Below are positions 31,527 to 39,882 of a DNA stretch of 41,551 bases, piece by piece. Each line of letters begins with the position of its first letter. The stretch's first letter is position 1. The stretch comes from Deltaproteobacteria bacterium RBG_16_64_85 (GTDB lineage: Bacteria; Desulfobacterota; Deferrimicrobia; Deferrimicrobiales; Deferrimicrobiaceae): NCBI GenBank assembly GCA_001798885.1, contig MGQW01000013.1, forward strand, positions 1 to 41,551, written 5' to 3'. The position numbers and the translations under genes were made by a program. A model generated the notes under the pieces. The model saw nothing but the letters and a program-made list of their open reading frames with translations. It was not told where the DNA came from and did no database searches.

Positions 31527-33605
31527 TTGCCGCGTTCACCCTTTAGGCTATGCACGGTTTTATGCTCCGGCGCGGTTCTCCTTTTCTGCCTGGCGGTTCT
31601 ATCCGGCTGCGGAAGCATCGACGCCGGGAACGCGGAATCGGCCGCCGCGCTTGCCGGAGCGGAGGGGGGACGGGGATTTTTCGACGGGACGGGGGCGCTC
31701 GTTCGTTTCTCATCCCCGTCGGGAGTGGCCGCCATCGGCACGAATCTTTTCGTCGCCGACACCGCCAACCACGTCATCCGCAAGGTCGACGCCGCGACGG
31801 GGGCCGTCACCACCCTTGCAGGGAGTTTCGGCATCTCCGGCTCGGCGGACGGGACGGGGGGGGCGGCGCGGTTCCACTCGCCGGCCGGGATCGCGGCCAT
31901 CGGCATCACGCTCTACGTCTGCGACACCGGAAACCATACCCTCCGGAAAATCGTTTCCACGAGCGGCGTGGTCACCACGCTGGCAGGCTCGCCGGGAACG
32001 GCGGGTGCGGCCGATAACGTCGCCGGGCCGGGAAACGTCCTCTTCTCCTCGCCCAGGGGAATCGCCACGGACCTTCCCGGGACCACCCTCTTCGTAGCGG
32101 ACACGGGAAACCACAAGATCCGGAAGGTGGTGGCCTCCAACGGTGCAACCACGACCTACGCGGGATCGGGCGTTCCCGGAGCCGACAACGGGGTGGGAAC
32201 CGCTGCGAGCTTCTCTTCGCCCGAAGGGGTCGCCTCCCTCGGCTCCGACCTCTATGTCGCCGACACGGGGAACCACACCATCCGTAAAATCGCGCCGTCC
32301 GGCGCTGTCGGCGACGTGACCACGTTTGCCGGGGCGGCCGGCAACCCCGATTTCGTGGATAACACGACCGGATTGCTTGCCAGGTTCTTCTCCCCTTCCT
32401 CTCTCGCGGCCATCGGGACCGATCTCTACGTTGCCGACACCGGGAACCGGATACTTCGCAAGATCAACTCGACGGGATTCGTGACCACCTTGGCGGGGGG
32501 CGCGCGTGACGCCGGGTTTGCGGACGGCGCCGGGGCCGCAGCCCGGTTCAGCGATCCGAAAGGGATCGGGGCCGACGGCGCGTCGATTTTCGTCTCCGAC
32601 ACCCAGAACCACTCGATCCGAAAAACCACGATCGGTGGGGCGGTGACGACCGTGGCCGGCAACCCTCCGCAGGCGGGCACGATCGACGGGTCGGGATCGG
32701 CGGCCCGATTCCGCGCACCCAACGGCGCCGCGGTCATCGGGGACAACGTGTTCGTCGCCGACACGGGGAGCCACACGATCCGGAAGGTCACTTCCGCCGG
32801 TGCGGTCACGACTCTCGCGGGGAACCCCGGGGTTTCCGGAATCCAGGACGGATCGGGAACCGGCGCACGGTTTACGAATCCGCAGGGGATCGCTGCGGCG
32901 GGGACCAATCTTTACGTGGCGGACCCTGGGAATCACGCAATCCGCAAGGTAACCTCCGCCGGCGCAGTCACCACGTTCGCCGGGAGCACAACCGGGACGC
33001 GGGGCTTCGTCAACGGGACGGGGACGGCGGCGCAATTCAACACACCGAAGGGGATCGCCACCGACGGTTCCTCGCTTTTCGTCGCGGACGCGGGGAACCA
33101 TGCGATCCGGAAGATCGACATCGCGACGGGGTCGGTCACTACCCTGGCCGGGACCGGCACGGCCGGCTCCGCCAACAGTCCTGCCCAGTTCAACTCTCCG
33201 GAAGGGATCGCGGTCATCGGCACCAGCGTCTACGTCGCCGACACGGGAAACCACGCCGTCCGGAAAGTCGCGAATCCTTCCGGTGCGACCAGCACGTTCG
33301 CAGGGACTGCCGGGAGTTCCGGTTTCGCCGACGGCTCCGGGACGTCGGCGCTGTTCTCCTCTCCCGGGGGAATCGCCGCGGTCGGATCGGTCCTCTACCT
33401 GGCCGACACCGGCAATCACGCCGTTCGGAAGATCACCACCGCGGCGACCGTCACCGTGTTCGTCGGAACCTCCGCATCGGCGACGACCCGGGACGGCGAT
33501 GCTCTCCAGGCCCTGCTCAACGCGCCCGCAGGGATTACGGGAGTCCAGGGGACGATCTTTTTCACCGACGTCAACGAGAACATCGTGCGGAAGATTCTCT
33601 TCTGA
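31527..33605 (+). CDS. NHL-repeat lipoprotein with twelve repeats
   Basis: I choose TTG 31527, with GGGAGG 6 nt before it; ATG 31497 is in frame but overlaps a TAGAAT -10-like hexamer. The 692-residue protein has a lipobox LSGC near residue 29. From about residue 60 to the end it consists of twelve units ending in variants of LYVADTGNHTIRKV, each followed by a TTLAG strand. Twelve NHL repeats would fold as two six-bladed propellers. It is probably displayed in the periplasm or on the cell surface for protein or glycan binding. One unit has LYVCDTGNH with an extra Cys. The final repeat is degenerate (FFTDVNENIVRK). A related lipoprotein starts at 544 on the minus strand. Confidence 0.88.
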   Translation: MPRSPFRLCTVLCSGAVLLFCLAVLSGCGSIDAGNAESAAALAGAEGGRGFFDGTGALVRFSSPSGVAAIGTNLFVADTANHVIRKVDAATGAVTTLAGSFGISGSADGTGGAARFHSPAGIAAIGITLYVCDTGNHTLRKIVSTSGVVTTLAGSPGTAGAADNVAGPGNVLFSSPRGIATDLPGTTLFVADTGNHKIRKVVASNGATTTYAGSGVPGADNGVGTAASFSSPEGVASLGSDLYVADTGNHTIRKIAPSGAVGDVTTFAGAAGNPDFVDNTTGLLARFFSPSSLAAIGTDLYVADTGNRILRKINSTGFVTTLAGGARDAGFADGAGAAARFSDPKGIGADGASIFVSDTQNHSIRKTTIGGAVTTVAGNPPQAGTIDGSGSAARFRAPNGAAVIGDNVFVADTGSHTIRKVTSAGAVTTLAGNPGVSGIQDGSGTGARFTNPQGIAAAGTNLYVADPGNHAIRKVTSAGAVTTFAGSTTGTRGFVNGTGTAAQFNTPKGIATDGSSLFVADAGNHAIRKIDIATGSVTTLAGTGTAGSANSPAQFNSPEGIAVIGTSVYVADTGNHAVRKVANPSGATSTFAGTAGSSGFADGSGTSALFSSPGGIAAVGSVLYLADTGNHAVRKITTAATVTVFVGTSASATTRDGDALQALLNAPAGITGVQGTIFFTDVNENIVRKILF

Positions 33606-33656
33606 CAGGAGTCACTGCCGATTCCGGCGGGCCTGCCCGGCGGATCTCTACCGCCT

Positions 33657-34175
33657 TCACTCCTCCCTCACCCAATTCACCCGCAGCAGCTTGGAATCCT
33701 CGGACCACTTGTACTCGAGAGTTCCCCTGCAGGCCTTTCGCAGCTCGCGCCCGATCCGCTGGGCGAGTTTCTCGTCGGTCGTGGCGATCTCCATCTTCCC
33801 GCTCACTTCCGTGACGGAGATGATGCGCTCCATCGGGTTGACCCCCATGGCCCGCTTCTCCTCGTTCCGGACCAGCTTCAGGATCTCGTCCCGGTTCTCG
33901 CGGAGATAGCCGCCGCGCAGGAGGACCACCCCGGACGGGAAGCCGTCCGCGATCTTCCTGCACGCCGGGCAGCGCTCCAGGACGGCCGCGCCGCGCTTAA
34001 GCGCCAGTGCCGTGTACTCCTTCTCGTCCAGGTGCCACCGCTTGTTGCGTCGGATGGCGTGGCATTTCGGGCAGACGCCGACGGACGGCGCGCTCTTTCG
34101 GGGGATGTAGGAATCGGTCTCGCGATCGACGTTCTTCCTGCTGGCCGGGCTGAATCGGCTGAGAAGGGTTCTCAT
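33657..34175 (-). CDS. BCAM0308 family zinc-binding protein
   Basis: A 172-residue cytoplasmic protein with two Cys-x2-Cys pairs, VCPKCHAIRR and RCPACRKIADGFPSG, which probably bind one zinc. They are followed by VLLRGGYLRENRDEILKLVRNEE and a C-terminal module (RIISVTEVSGKMEIATTDEK, LAQRIGRELRKACRGTLEY). This matches what I know as the BCAM0308 family, of unknown function, somewhat like the zinc part of NMD3. ATG 34175 has GGGAGGTGG before it. It is convergent with the NHL lipoprotein. The terminator at 34296-34342 lies upstream on the same strand. Confidence 0.8.
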   Translation of the reverse strand: MRTLLSRFSPASRKNVDRETDSYIPRKSAPSVGVCPKCHAIRRNKRWHLDEKEYTALALKRGAAVLERCPACRKIADGFPSGVVLLRGGYLRENRDEILKLVRNEEKRAMGVNPMERIISVTEVSGKMEIATTDEKLAQRIGRELRKACRGTLEYKWSEDSKLLRVNWVREE

Positions 34176-34295
34176 CTTTCCCACCTCCCGTGTGGACGTA
34201 ACGGTTGGCTGCGGGAACCGCTCTACCTCTATGATACCCCTCGCGGGATAAAGGTTCCATGCCGGCGGCTACCGGGAACGGATCCGTGCCCGCCC

Positions 34296-34342
34296 AAAAA
34301 GAAAACGACGGCCCCGCGTGGAGGGTCGCGGGGTCGTCGTTT
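34296..34342 (-). terminator. Strong intrinsic terminator (minus strand)
   Basis: A 16-bp stem (34303-34318 with 34327-34342), all Watson-Crick but one G-T pair, and an 8-nt loop. On the minus strand it is followed by TTTTCTTTTT. It would end transcripts from pfkB or from a non-coding RNA in 34343-34530. Weaker A/T flanking on the other side makes plus-strand action possible too. Confidence 0.85.
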
Positions 34343-34530
34343 ATGCCCGGAGGGAGGGGTCGCCCCGGGGATTTCCGGCCTTTCGGCCATCTGGTTTCGA
34401 GATTACCAGCAAATATCGCGCCATCCGAACCGGGAGATTAAACCCTTATATTCCATGGATATTGTTATTCGGGGAATTCCGGAAAAACCGGTTTTGTAAT
34501 AAAGGTTACAAATATGTGATTTCTTTACGC
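34343..34530 (-). other. Non-coding, partly A+T-rich stretch with hairpins
   Basis: No convincing gene lies between the pfkB stop and the terminator. The DNA at about 34400-34530 is clearly richer in A+T than its surroundings. On the minus strand it can form TTTGTAA/TTACAAA just after pfkB, CCGG-TTTTT-CCGG, CTGGT/ACCAG with a 9-nt loop, and GGCC-GAAA-GGCC with a GNRA tetraloop, all before the terminator. It could be a long 3' UTR, a small RNA or a leader attenuator for the gene at 34175. No known riboswitch was recognised. Confidence 0.3.
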
Positions 34531-35442
34531 CTAGACGCGGAACTCGGTGAGCGCCCGGAAGGCGTCCACCCGCAAGGCGATGTCGTCGGGGGAAAGATTC
34601 TGCAACCGCTCCGTGCTGAACGCCTCGACGGTAAAGGAGGCGATCGCGCTCCCGTACATGGTCGCGATCCGATAGTCCATGTCCGTGAGGTCCGACCCGT
34701 CCCGGGACGCGAGGTACCCCATGAACCCGCCGGCGAAGCTGTCGCCCGCGCCGGTCGGGTCGAAGATCGTCTCGAGCGGATAGGCGGGCGCCGCGAACAT
34801 CGTCCCGTCCGACAGGTGAAGGACCCCGTATTCTCCCCGCTTGATCACGACGCGGCCCGGTCCCCAGCCCATCACGGTGCGCGCCGCCTTGACCAGGTTG
34901 TACTCCCCTGAGATCTCCCGGATCTCGCTCTCGTTGAAGATCACGATATCCGCCTTTCCGATCGCCTCGCGAAGCGGCTCCGGACGGTTCTCGATCCAGT
35001 AGTTCATGGTGTCCAGGGCGACCATCGCGGGCTTCCGCACCTGGGAGAGGATTTCCATCTGGAGGCGGGGATCGATGTTGCCGAGGAAAACGTACGTGCT
35101 GTCCCGGTACTCCTCCGGGAGGACGGGGGCGAAATCCCGGAACACGTTGAGCTCGGTCTTGACCGTATGGGCGGTGTTCAGGTCGTACTCGTAGTACCCC
35201 TTCCAGCGGAACGTCTCCCCGTCGGCGATCTTCAGGCCCTTCGTGTCGATGGATCGCGCGGAGAGCATGCGGATGATCTCCTGCGGGAAGTCCTTCCCCA
35301 CGACGGACACCAGTCGGACCGGCGCGAGGTAGCTGGCCGCCAGGGAGAAGTAGGTGGCGGAACCTCCGACGACTCCCTCCACCTCCCCGAAGGGGGACTT
35401 GATGCTGTCGAACGCGATCGAACCGACGACCAGAAGGCTCAT
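34531..35442 (-). CDS. PfkB family carbohydrate kinase
   Basis: A 303-residue ribokinase-like enzyme that phosphorylates a sugar or nucleoside using ATP. ATG 35442 follows AAGGAGAG and gives the normal N-terminus SLLVVGSIAFDSI; an in-frame codon at 35490 is less suited. Signature 1 is around GVVGGSATYFSLAAS and signature 2 is DPTGAGDSFAGGFMGY, containing the catalytic Asp and the anion-hole GAGD. The substrate cannot be told; ribose, fructose and adenosine kinases all share these motifs. It lies 96 bp after ctaB on the same strand and may be read through from the oxidase operon. Confidence 0.92.
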   Translation of the reverse strand: MSLLVVGSIAFDSIKSPFGEVEGVVGGSATYFSLAASYLAPVRLVSVVGKDFPQEIIRMLSARSIDTKGLKIADGETFRWKGYYEYDLNTAHTVKTELNVFRDFAPVLPEEYRDSTYVFLGNIDPRLQMEILSQVRKPAMVALDTMNYWIENRPEPLREAIGKADIVIFNESEIREISGEYNLVKAARTVMGWGPGRVVIKRGEYGVLHLSDGTMFAAPAYPLETIFDPTGAGDSFAGGFMGYLASRDGSDLTDMDYRIATMYGSAIASFTVEAFSTERLQNLSPDDIALRVDAFRALTEFRV

Positions 35443-35538
35443 TCCGGGACTCTCCTTGGTGCGCAAGGATGATGGCCCATGATAACGCAACCCGTCTCCC
35501 GGGGCGAGGGGGGACGGCAGCGGCTGGAGGATTCGCGT

Positions 35539-36348
35539 TTATCGGGCGGCGTGCGCGGAGACGTCGATGATGACGGCGAGCAGAAGGCCCAGGATGTAAA
35601 GGATGGAGGCGCCGAATGCCCGGCCGAACCTGCGCGATGTCACGATGTTCCGGTAGCAGGAAAACAGGAAGAAGCCCCCCAGGGAAAGCACGGCCAAGGC
35701 ATATCCCGTCGAGCAGTACCCGAGTCCCCACAGGCCCAGGGACAGCGGGAGCAGCGCCGCCGCATAGGCGAAGATGAGGATCTTGGTGTACGTCTCTCCC
35801 AGCGCGACGGGCATCACGGGGAAGCCGGCCGACCGGTAGTCCTCCTGGTATTTCAAGGCCAGTGCCCAGAAGTGGGGCGGCTGCCACAGAAGCATCAGAA
35901 GAAAAAGGAGAATGCCGTCCGCCCCGAGGCGCGGCTCGATGGCGGCGTATCCGATGAGGACGGGGAGCGCCCCGGGAATCCCCCCTGGGACCGTCCCGTA
36001 GGGGGAGCGCCGCTTCAGGTACAGCGTGTACAGAACCGTGTAGGAGGCAACCGCCCCGAGGAGAAGGAAGGTGGCCGTGGTGGAAAGGAAACGCCAGGAC
36101 AGCAGCAGGGAGCCCGCAATCAGGACGAAAGAGAGCGCCAGCGCCTCCTTCCGCCCCACCTTCTCGAGGGCAGAAACCCTCGCATCGAGCCGCTGCATGC
36201 GCACATCCCGCCCGGCGTCCAGGAGGCCGTTCACGACGGCCGAGCCTGCTGCAGCCATGAGGATGGACGAGAGGCAGAGAAGGGCCGCGCCGGGCGCCGG
36301 CAGCCCCTTCCCCGCCAGGACCATCCCCGACAGCCCCGACAGGGTCAC
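35539..36348 (-). CDS. ctaB: Protoheme IX farnesyltransferase (heme O synthase)
   Basis: CtaB adds a farnesyl group to heme B, giving heme O for the oxidase. The 269 residues from GTG 36348 are multi-spanning, with the prenyl-diphosphate Asp motif NGLLDAGRDVRMQR and YLKRRSPYGTVPGGIPGALP. The true protein probably starts upstream. The in-frame codons before this GTG encode LLSSALLISRPGIAAGV, which fits the first helix of the family, back to the ctaA stop, but contain no ATG, GTG or TTG. CTG 36450, overlapping the ctaA TGA, or ATC 36457-36459, 7 nt after GGGGGGAGG, are the candidates. Confidence 0.9.
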   Translation of the reverse strand: MTLSGLSGMVLAGKGLPAPGAALLCLSSILMAAAGSAVVNGLLDAGRDVRMQRLDARVSALEKVGRKEALALSFVLIAGSLLLSWRFLSTTATFLLLGAVASYTVLYTLYLKRRSPYGTVPGGIPGALPVLIGYAAIEPRLGADGILLFLLMLLWQPPHFWALALKYQEDYRSAGFPVMPVALGETYTKILIFAYAAALLPLSLGLWGLGYCSTGYALAVLSLGGFFLFSCYRNIVTSRRFGRAFGASILYILGLLLAVIIDVSAHAAR

Positions 36349-36446
36349 CCCCGCTGCGATTCCGGGCCTCGAAATCAGCAGGGCGGATGACAGAAGGCCG
36401 GCGGCGGAATTCGATTCCGCCTTCGGCCCGGTTTTTCCGGACAGGG

Positions 36447-37316
36447 TCAGGGGTTCGATAACTGCGCCTCCCCCCGCTTGACCTCCCGCGTCCAGAGATG
36501 GAAGAGGACGGTCAGCATCCCCAGCGCGACGGCAAGGTGCAGGCCCGTCGCAAGGAAGTACAGCTTCGACAGGACCACCGCTCCGCCGATCACGATCTGT
36601 CCCAATGCCAGAAACAGAAGGACCCGGGCAAGCCCCCTGCTTTCCTTGAGCCGCCGGTCGAGGGACATGGCCGCGTAAAGCGCCACGATGGTGAGGAACA
36701 CGAGGGCCGCAAAGACCCGGTGGGAGAAGTGGATCAGGACATGCCCGGTGAAGTTTTTCGGAAGGATCCCGCCGAAGCAGGTCGGCCAGTCCGTGCAGGC
36801 CAGGCCGGCGTCGGCATGCCGCACGTAGGCTCCCAGGGCCGCCAGCAGGAACACCAGCGCGCCGACCCCGAAGAACAGCGCGGACCGCCCGGAGAGGGAA
36901 AATGCGGGCGGATCCCAGATCCCGTCAAAGGAGGCCATGTAGACCGCCAGCAGGAAAACGACCAGGCCGATCATGAAATGGACCGTCGTCAGCTGCACCG
37001 GCAGGTGAAGGAGCACCACCGCGCCCCCGAGCGCGATCTCCCCCGCCAGAAGGCCCGTGGCCAGAACGGGAACGGCCCTCGCCGCGCCCCGGTAATCCCG
37101 GTACCGCCTCCAGGAGAGGGCGACCAGGAAACCCGACGCCACGGCGGCGATCACCCGGTGGAGGAACTCCATGTAGATGTCGAGCCGGAACGGCGGGAGG
37201 ACCTTCCCGTGGCACAGGGGCCAGTCCGGGCAGGCCAGACCGGCCTTCAGCCCCGCCACGAGGTTGCCCCAGACCAGGAGCAGGAAGAACAGGCCGACGG
37301 TCACTCTGCCCAGCAT
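36447..37316 (-). CDS. ctaA: Heme A synthase (COX15/CtaA)
   Basis: CtaA oxidises heme O to heme A in the inner membrane. The 289-residue protein has eight predicted helices in two four-helix halves. Cys pairs occur in both outer loops (ACPDWPLC near residue 29 and ACTDWPTC in the second half), and His ligands in EFLHRVIAA, TTVHFMIGL, IHFSHRVFA and TGLHLAVAL. The start ATG has GAGGAGGG. It lies 11 bp after the oxidase subunit IV gene and its stop overlaps the ctaB region, so heme A supply is coupled to oxidase synthesis. Confidence 0.95.
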   Translation of the reverse strand: MLGRVTVGLFFLLLVWGNLVAGLKAGLACPDWPLCHGKVLPPFRLDIYMEFLHRVIAAVASGFLVALSWRRYRDYRGAARAVPVLATGLLAGEIALGGAVVLLHLPVQLTTVHFMIGLVVFLLAVYMASFDGIWDPPAFSLSGRSALFFGVGALVFLLAALGAYVRHADAGLACTDWPTCFGGILPKNFTGHVLIHFSHRVFAALVFLTIVALYAAMSLDRRLKESRGLARVLLFLALGQIVIGGAVVLSKLYFLATGLHLAVALGMLTVLFHLWTREVKRGEAQLSNP

Positions 37317-37327
37317 GGTTCCCTCCT

Positions 37328-37606
37328 CTAGCGGAACAGGGTATCCGAAAGCGTCCCCCCGATGATGAGCACCAGGAAGAAGATCGGGACCAGCGCGAAC
37401 GTCCACACCAGCCTGTTCTCGAACTTGAGGTGCATGAAGAACAGCGCGACCAGCGACGCCTTCGCCGAGGCGATGAGGAGGGCCACCACGACGTTCATGA
37501 GCCCCAGGTCCAAGTAGGAAACGGCGACGGTCGCCGCCGTCAGGACCAGCAGGCCGGCCCAGACCGCCACGTAGATCCCGTAGCCCGTTCCGTGCGCCTT
37601 CTCCAT
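37328..37606 (-). CDS. Cytochrome c oxidase subunit IV (prokaryotic type)
   Basis: A 92-residue protein with three predicted membrane helices (YGIYVAVWAGLLVLTAATVA; VVVALLIASAKASLVALFFM; TFALVPIFFLVLIIGG). This is the layout of the small CtaF/CyoD-type subunit IV, and HLKFENR between helices two and three is typical. It probably helps assemble or stabilise subunit I. It sits 6 bp after the subunit III gene, with GGGAG before its ATG. Confidence 0.88.
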   Translation of the reverse strand: MEKAHGTGYGIYVAVWAGLLVLTAATVAVSYLDLGLMNVVVALLIASAKASLVALFFMHLKFENRLVWTFALVPIFFLVLIIGGTLSDTLFR

Positions 37607-37612
37607 GGCTCC

Positions 37613-38206
37613 CTACCCGATCAGGTAGAACAGCGGAAACAGGTAGATCCAGACCAGGTCCACGAAGTGCCAGTATAAACCGGAAATTTCCACCGGCGTG
37701 GAGTAATGCTCCGAGAATTTTCCCCTGCCCGCCAGCACCAGAACGCCTCCGAGGACCAGCATGCCCGCGAGGACGTGGAGTCCGTGCAGCCCCGTCATCA
37801 CGAAATACAGCGAGAAGAAGACGTCGGTGTCGGGGAACAGCCCGTGGGCGAACTTCTCCGTCCACTCGACGTACTTGATCCCGAGGAACACCGCCGCGAG
37901 GAGGATCGTCAGGGAAAGGTACACCTTGAGGAGGTGCTGCTTCCCCTTCCGTATGGCGGCGATGCCGAGCGCCACGGTCAGGCTGCTGCAGATGAGGACG
38001 ATCGTGTTGACCGCTCCCAGGATCCGGTTGAGGTGGAAATGATCCTCGTGGAACATCTGCGGAAACTTGAGGCGGAAGACGATGTACGCGGTGAACAGCC
38101 CCCCGAAGAGGAGAACCTCGGTGGCCAGGAAGGTCCAGATCCCCAGCTTGGCGGCTTCGTAGGCCTGCGCCGCGTCCATGTGGGCATGCGACGGATGGTC
38201 ACTCAT
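37613..38206 (-). CDS. coxC: Cytochrome c oxidase subunit III
   Basis: A 197-residue five-helix subunit III. Segments WTFLATEVLLFGGLFTAYIV, FSLYFVMTGLHGLHVLAGML and EISGLYWHFVDLVWIYLFPL are diagnostic. It carries no cofactor; it stabilises the catalytic core. It overlaps the end of coxA by 8 bp. The short form without the first two helices is usual in caa3 and quinol oxidases. Confidence 0.95.
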   Translation of the reverse strand: MSDHPSHAHMDAAQAYEAAKLGIWTFLATEVLLFGGLFTAYIVFRLKFPQMFHEDHFHLNRILGAVNTIVLICSSLTVALGIAAIRKGKQHLLKVYLSLTILLAAVFLGIKYVEWTEKFAHGLFPDTDVFFSLYFVMTGLHGLHVLAGMLVLGGVLVLAGRGKFSEHYSTPVEISGLYWHFVDLVWIYLFPLFYLIG

Positions 38207-39803
38207 TGCTTTCCGGTTTCCTCTTCGCGTAGCCGTACGGCCAGTCGGTGATCACGGGGATTGCCTCGAAGTTCTCCGTCGACGGGGGCGACGCCGCCTG
38301 CCACTCGAGCGTCAACCCCTTCCAGGGGTTCGCCGGCGCGGGCTTCCCGGCATAGAGCCCCCGGACGAAATTGACGAACATGATGAGGATCCCCAGGGCC
38401 AGGATCCACGACCCCACCGTGGAGACGATGTTCAGGCCCTGGAACTGCGGCGGGTACTCGGCCCACCGCCGTGGCATCCCCCGGAACCCCAAAAAAAACT
38501 GGGTGAGGAAAGTGACGTTGAAACCGATGAACGTCAGGAGCCACCCCGCCCTCGCCAGCTTTTCGCTCAGCATCCGGCCGGTCATCTTGGGGAACCAGTA
38601 GTGCAGCCCGGCCAGAAATCCCACCACGGTCCCGCCCATCATCGTGTAATGGAAGTGGGCCACGATGAAGTAGGTGTCGTGAAGGTGGACGTTGGTCGCG
38701 AGCGCGCCCAGGAACATGCCCGTCAGCCCCCCGAAGGTGAACAGGAAGATGAACGTCAGCGCGTACAGCATCGGCGACTCGAAGGTGATCGATCCCTTGT
38801 ACATCGTGGCGATCCAGTTGAAGACCTTGACCGCCGTGGGGACGGCAACGAAGAAGGTCAGAAAGGAAAAGATGATGTTTGCGGTCTTGGACATGCCGCT
38901 CACGAACATGTGGTGCCCCCAGACGAAGAACCCGATGAAGGCGATGGCCAGGGAGGAGTAGGCGATCGCCTTGTACCCGAAGATCGGTTTCCGGGAGAAA
39001 ACGGGGACCACCTCCGAGATGATCCCCATGGCGGGCAGGATCATGACGTAGACCACGGGATGGGAGTAGAACCAGAAGAAATGCTGGAACAGCAGGGGGT
39101 CCCCCCCTTTGGACGGATCGAAGAACCCGATCCCGAAGAGACGCTCCATCGCGAGAAGCAGGAAGGTGATCCCTACCACGGGTGTGGCCACTACCTGGAT
39201 GACGCTCGTGGAGTACATCCCCCAGATGAACAGCGGCAACCGGTGCCAGGTCATCCCCGGCGCGCGGAGCTTGTGGATCGTCACGAGGAAGTTCAGTCCG
39301 GTCAGGATCGACGACATGCCGACGAGAAAAATCCCGAAGGATAGGAGGGTGACATTGGCGGCCGTCTTTGCGGAGTACGGAGTGTAGAACGTCCACCCGG
39401 TGTCCATCGGGCGGACCAGCGACGCCACGATCACCCCGATCCCCGCCACGAAGATCCAGTAGCTCGCGAGGTTGATGCGAGGGAAGGCGACGTCCTTCGC
39501 CCCGATCAGCAGCGGAATGAAGAAGTTCCCCAGGCCGGACGGGATCGCCGGGATGATGAACAGGAAGATCATCACCGATCCGTGGAGGGTGAACAGGACG
39601 TTGTAGACGTGGTCGCTGAAGATCTGCTGCCCGGGAACCATCAGCTTGATCCGGATCAGGAGGCCGAAAACCCCTCCAACCAGAAAGAAAAGAAGCGTGG
39701 TAAGGAGGTACAGAACGCCGATCCGCTTGTGGTCCAGGGTCAAGGCCCAAGACAGGAAGCCTTTTTCTTCCAGGTACCCCAGGGATCGCCCGGCTTCCGT
39801 CAT
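38199..39803 (-). CDS. coxA: Cytochrome c oxidase subunit I
   Basis: The 534-residue catalytic subunit carries the low-spin heme and the heme/CuB site. Key residues are present: LFTLHGSVM (low-spin heme His), WGHHMFVSG (CuB His pair), HPVVY (CuB His and cross-linked Tyr) and HDTYFIVAHFHYTMMGG (heme ligands). The helix VI motif is YSHPVVY where A1 oxidases have GHPEVY. There is thus no D-channel Glu, which makes this an A2-type heme-copper oxidase. ATG is preceded by GGGAG. It should pump protons while reducing O2. Confidence 0.97.
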   Translation of the reverse strand: MTEAGRSLGYLEEKGFLSWALTLDHKRIGVLYLLTTLLFFLVGGVFGLLIRIKLMVPGQQIFSDHVYNVLFTLHGSVMIFLFIIPAIPSGLGNFFIPLLIGAKDVAFPRINLASYWIFVAGIGVIVASLVRPMDTGWTFYTPYSAKTAANVTLLSFGIFLVGMSSILTGLNFLVTIHKLRAPGMTWHRLPLFIWGMYSTSVIQVVATPVVGITFLLLAMERLFGIGFFDPSKGGDPLLFQHFFWFYSHPVVYVMILPAMGIISEVVPVFSRKPIFGYKAIAYSSLAIAFIGFFVWGHHMFVSGMSKTANIIFSFLTFFVAVPTAVKVFNWIATMYKGSITFESPMLYALTFIFLFTFGGLTGMFLGALATNVHLHDTYFIVAHFHYTMMGGTVVGFLAGLHYWFPKMTGRMLSEKLARAGWLLTFIGFNVTFLTQFFLGFRGMPRRWAEYPPQFQGLNIVSTVGSWILALGILIMFVNFVRGLYAGKPAPANPWKGLTLEWQAASPPSTENFEAIPVITDWPYGYAKRKPESNE

Positions 39804-39882
39804 TCTTTATCTCCCGCCATTATTGCGTTTTTCACCGTATGCGATGACGCCATCCGGGATAAGGTTGCGTACCGGCCCTCGG

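Noticed and set aside
31680-33600. Regularly spaced repeats considered as a CRISPR array or tandem DNA repeat
   Set aside because: The periodicity is that of protein blades in one open frame; the DNA copies diverge at third codon positions and there are no conserved repeat-spacer units.
34343-34530. Known riboswitch (c-di-GMP/cGAMP, SAM, TPP, cobalamin or fluoride)
   Set aside because: None of the conserved core sequences of these classes could be found by eye.
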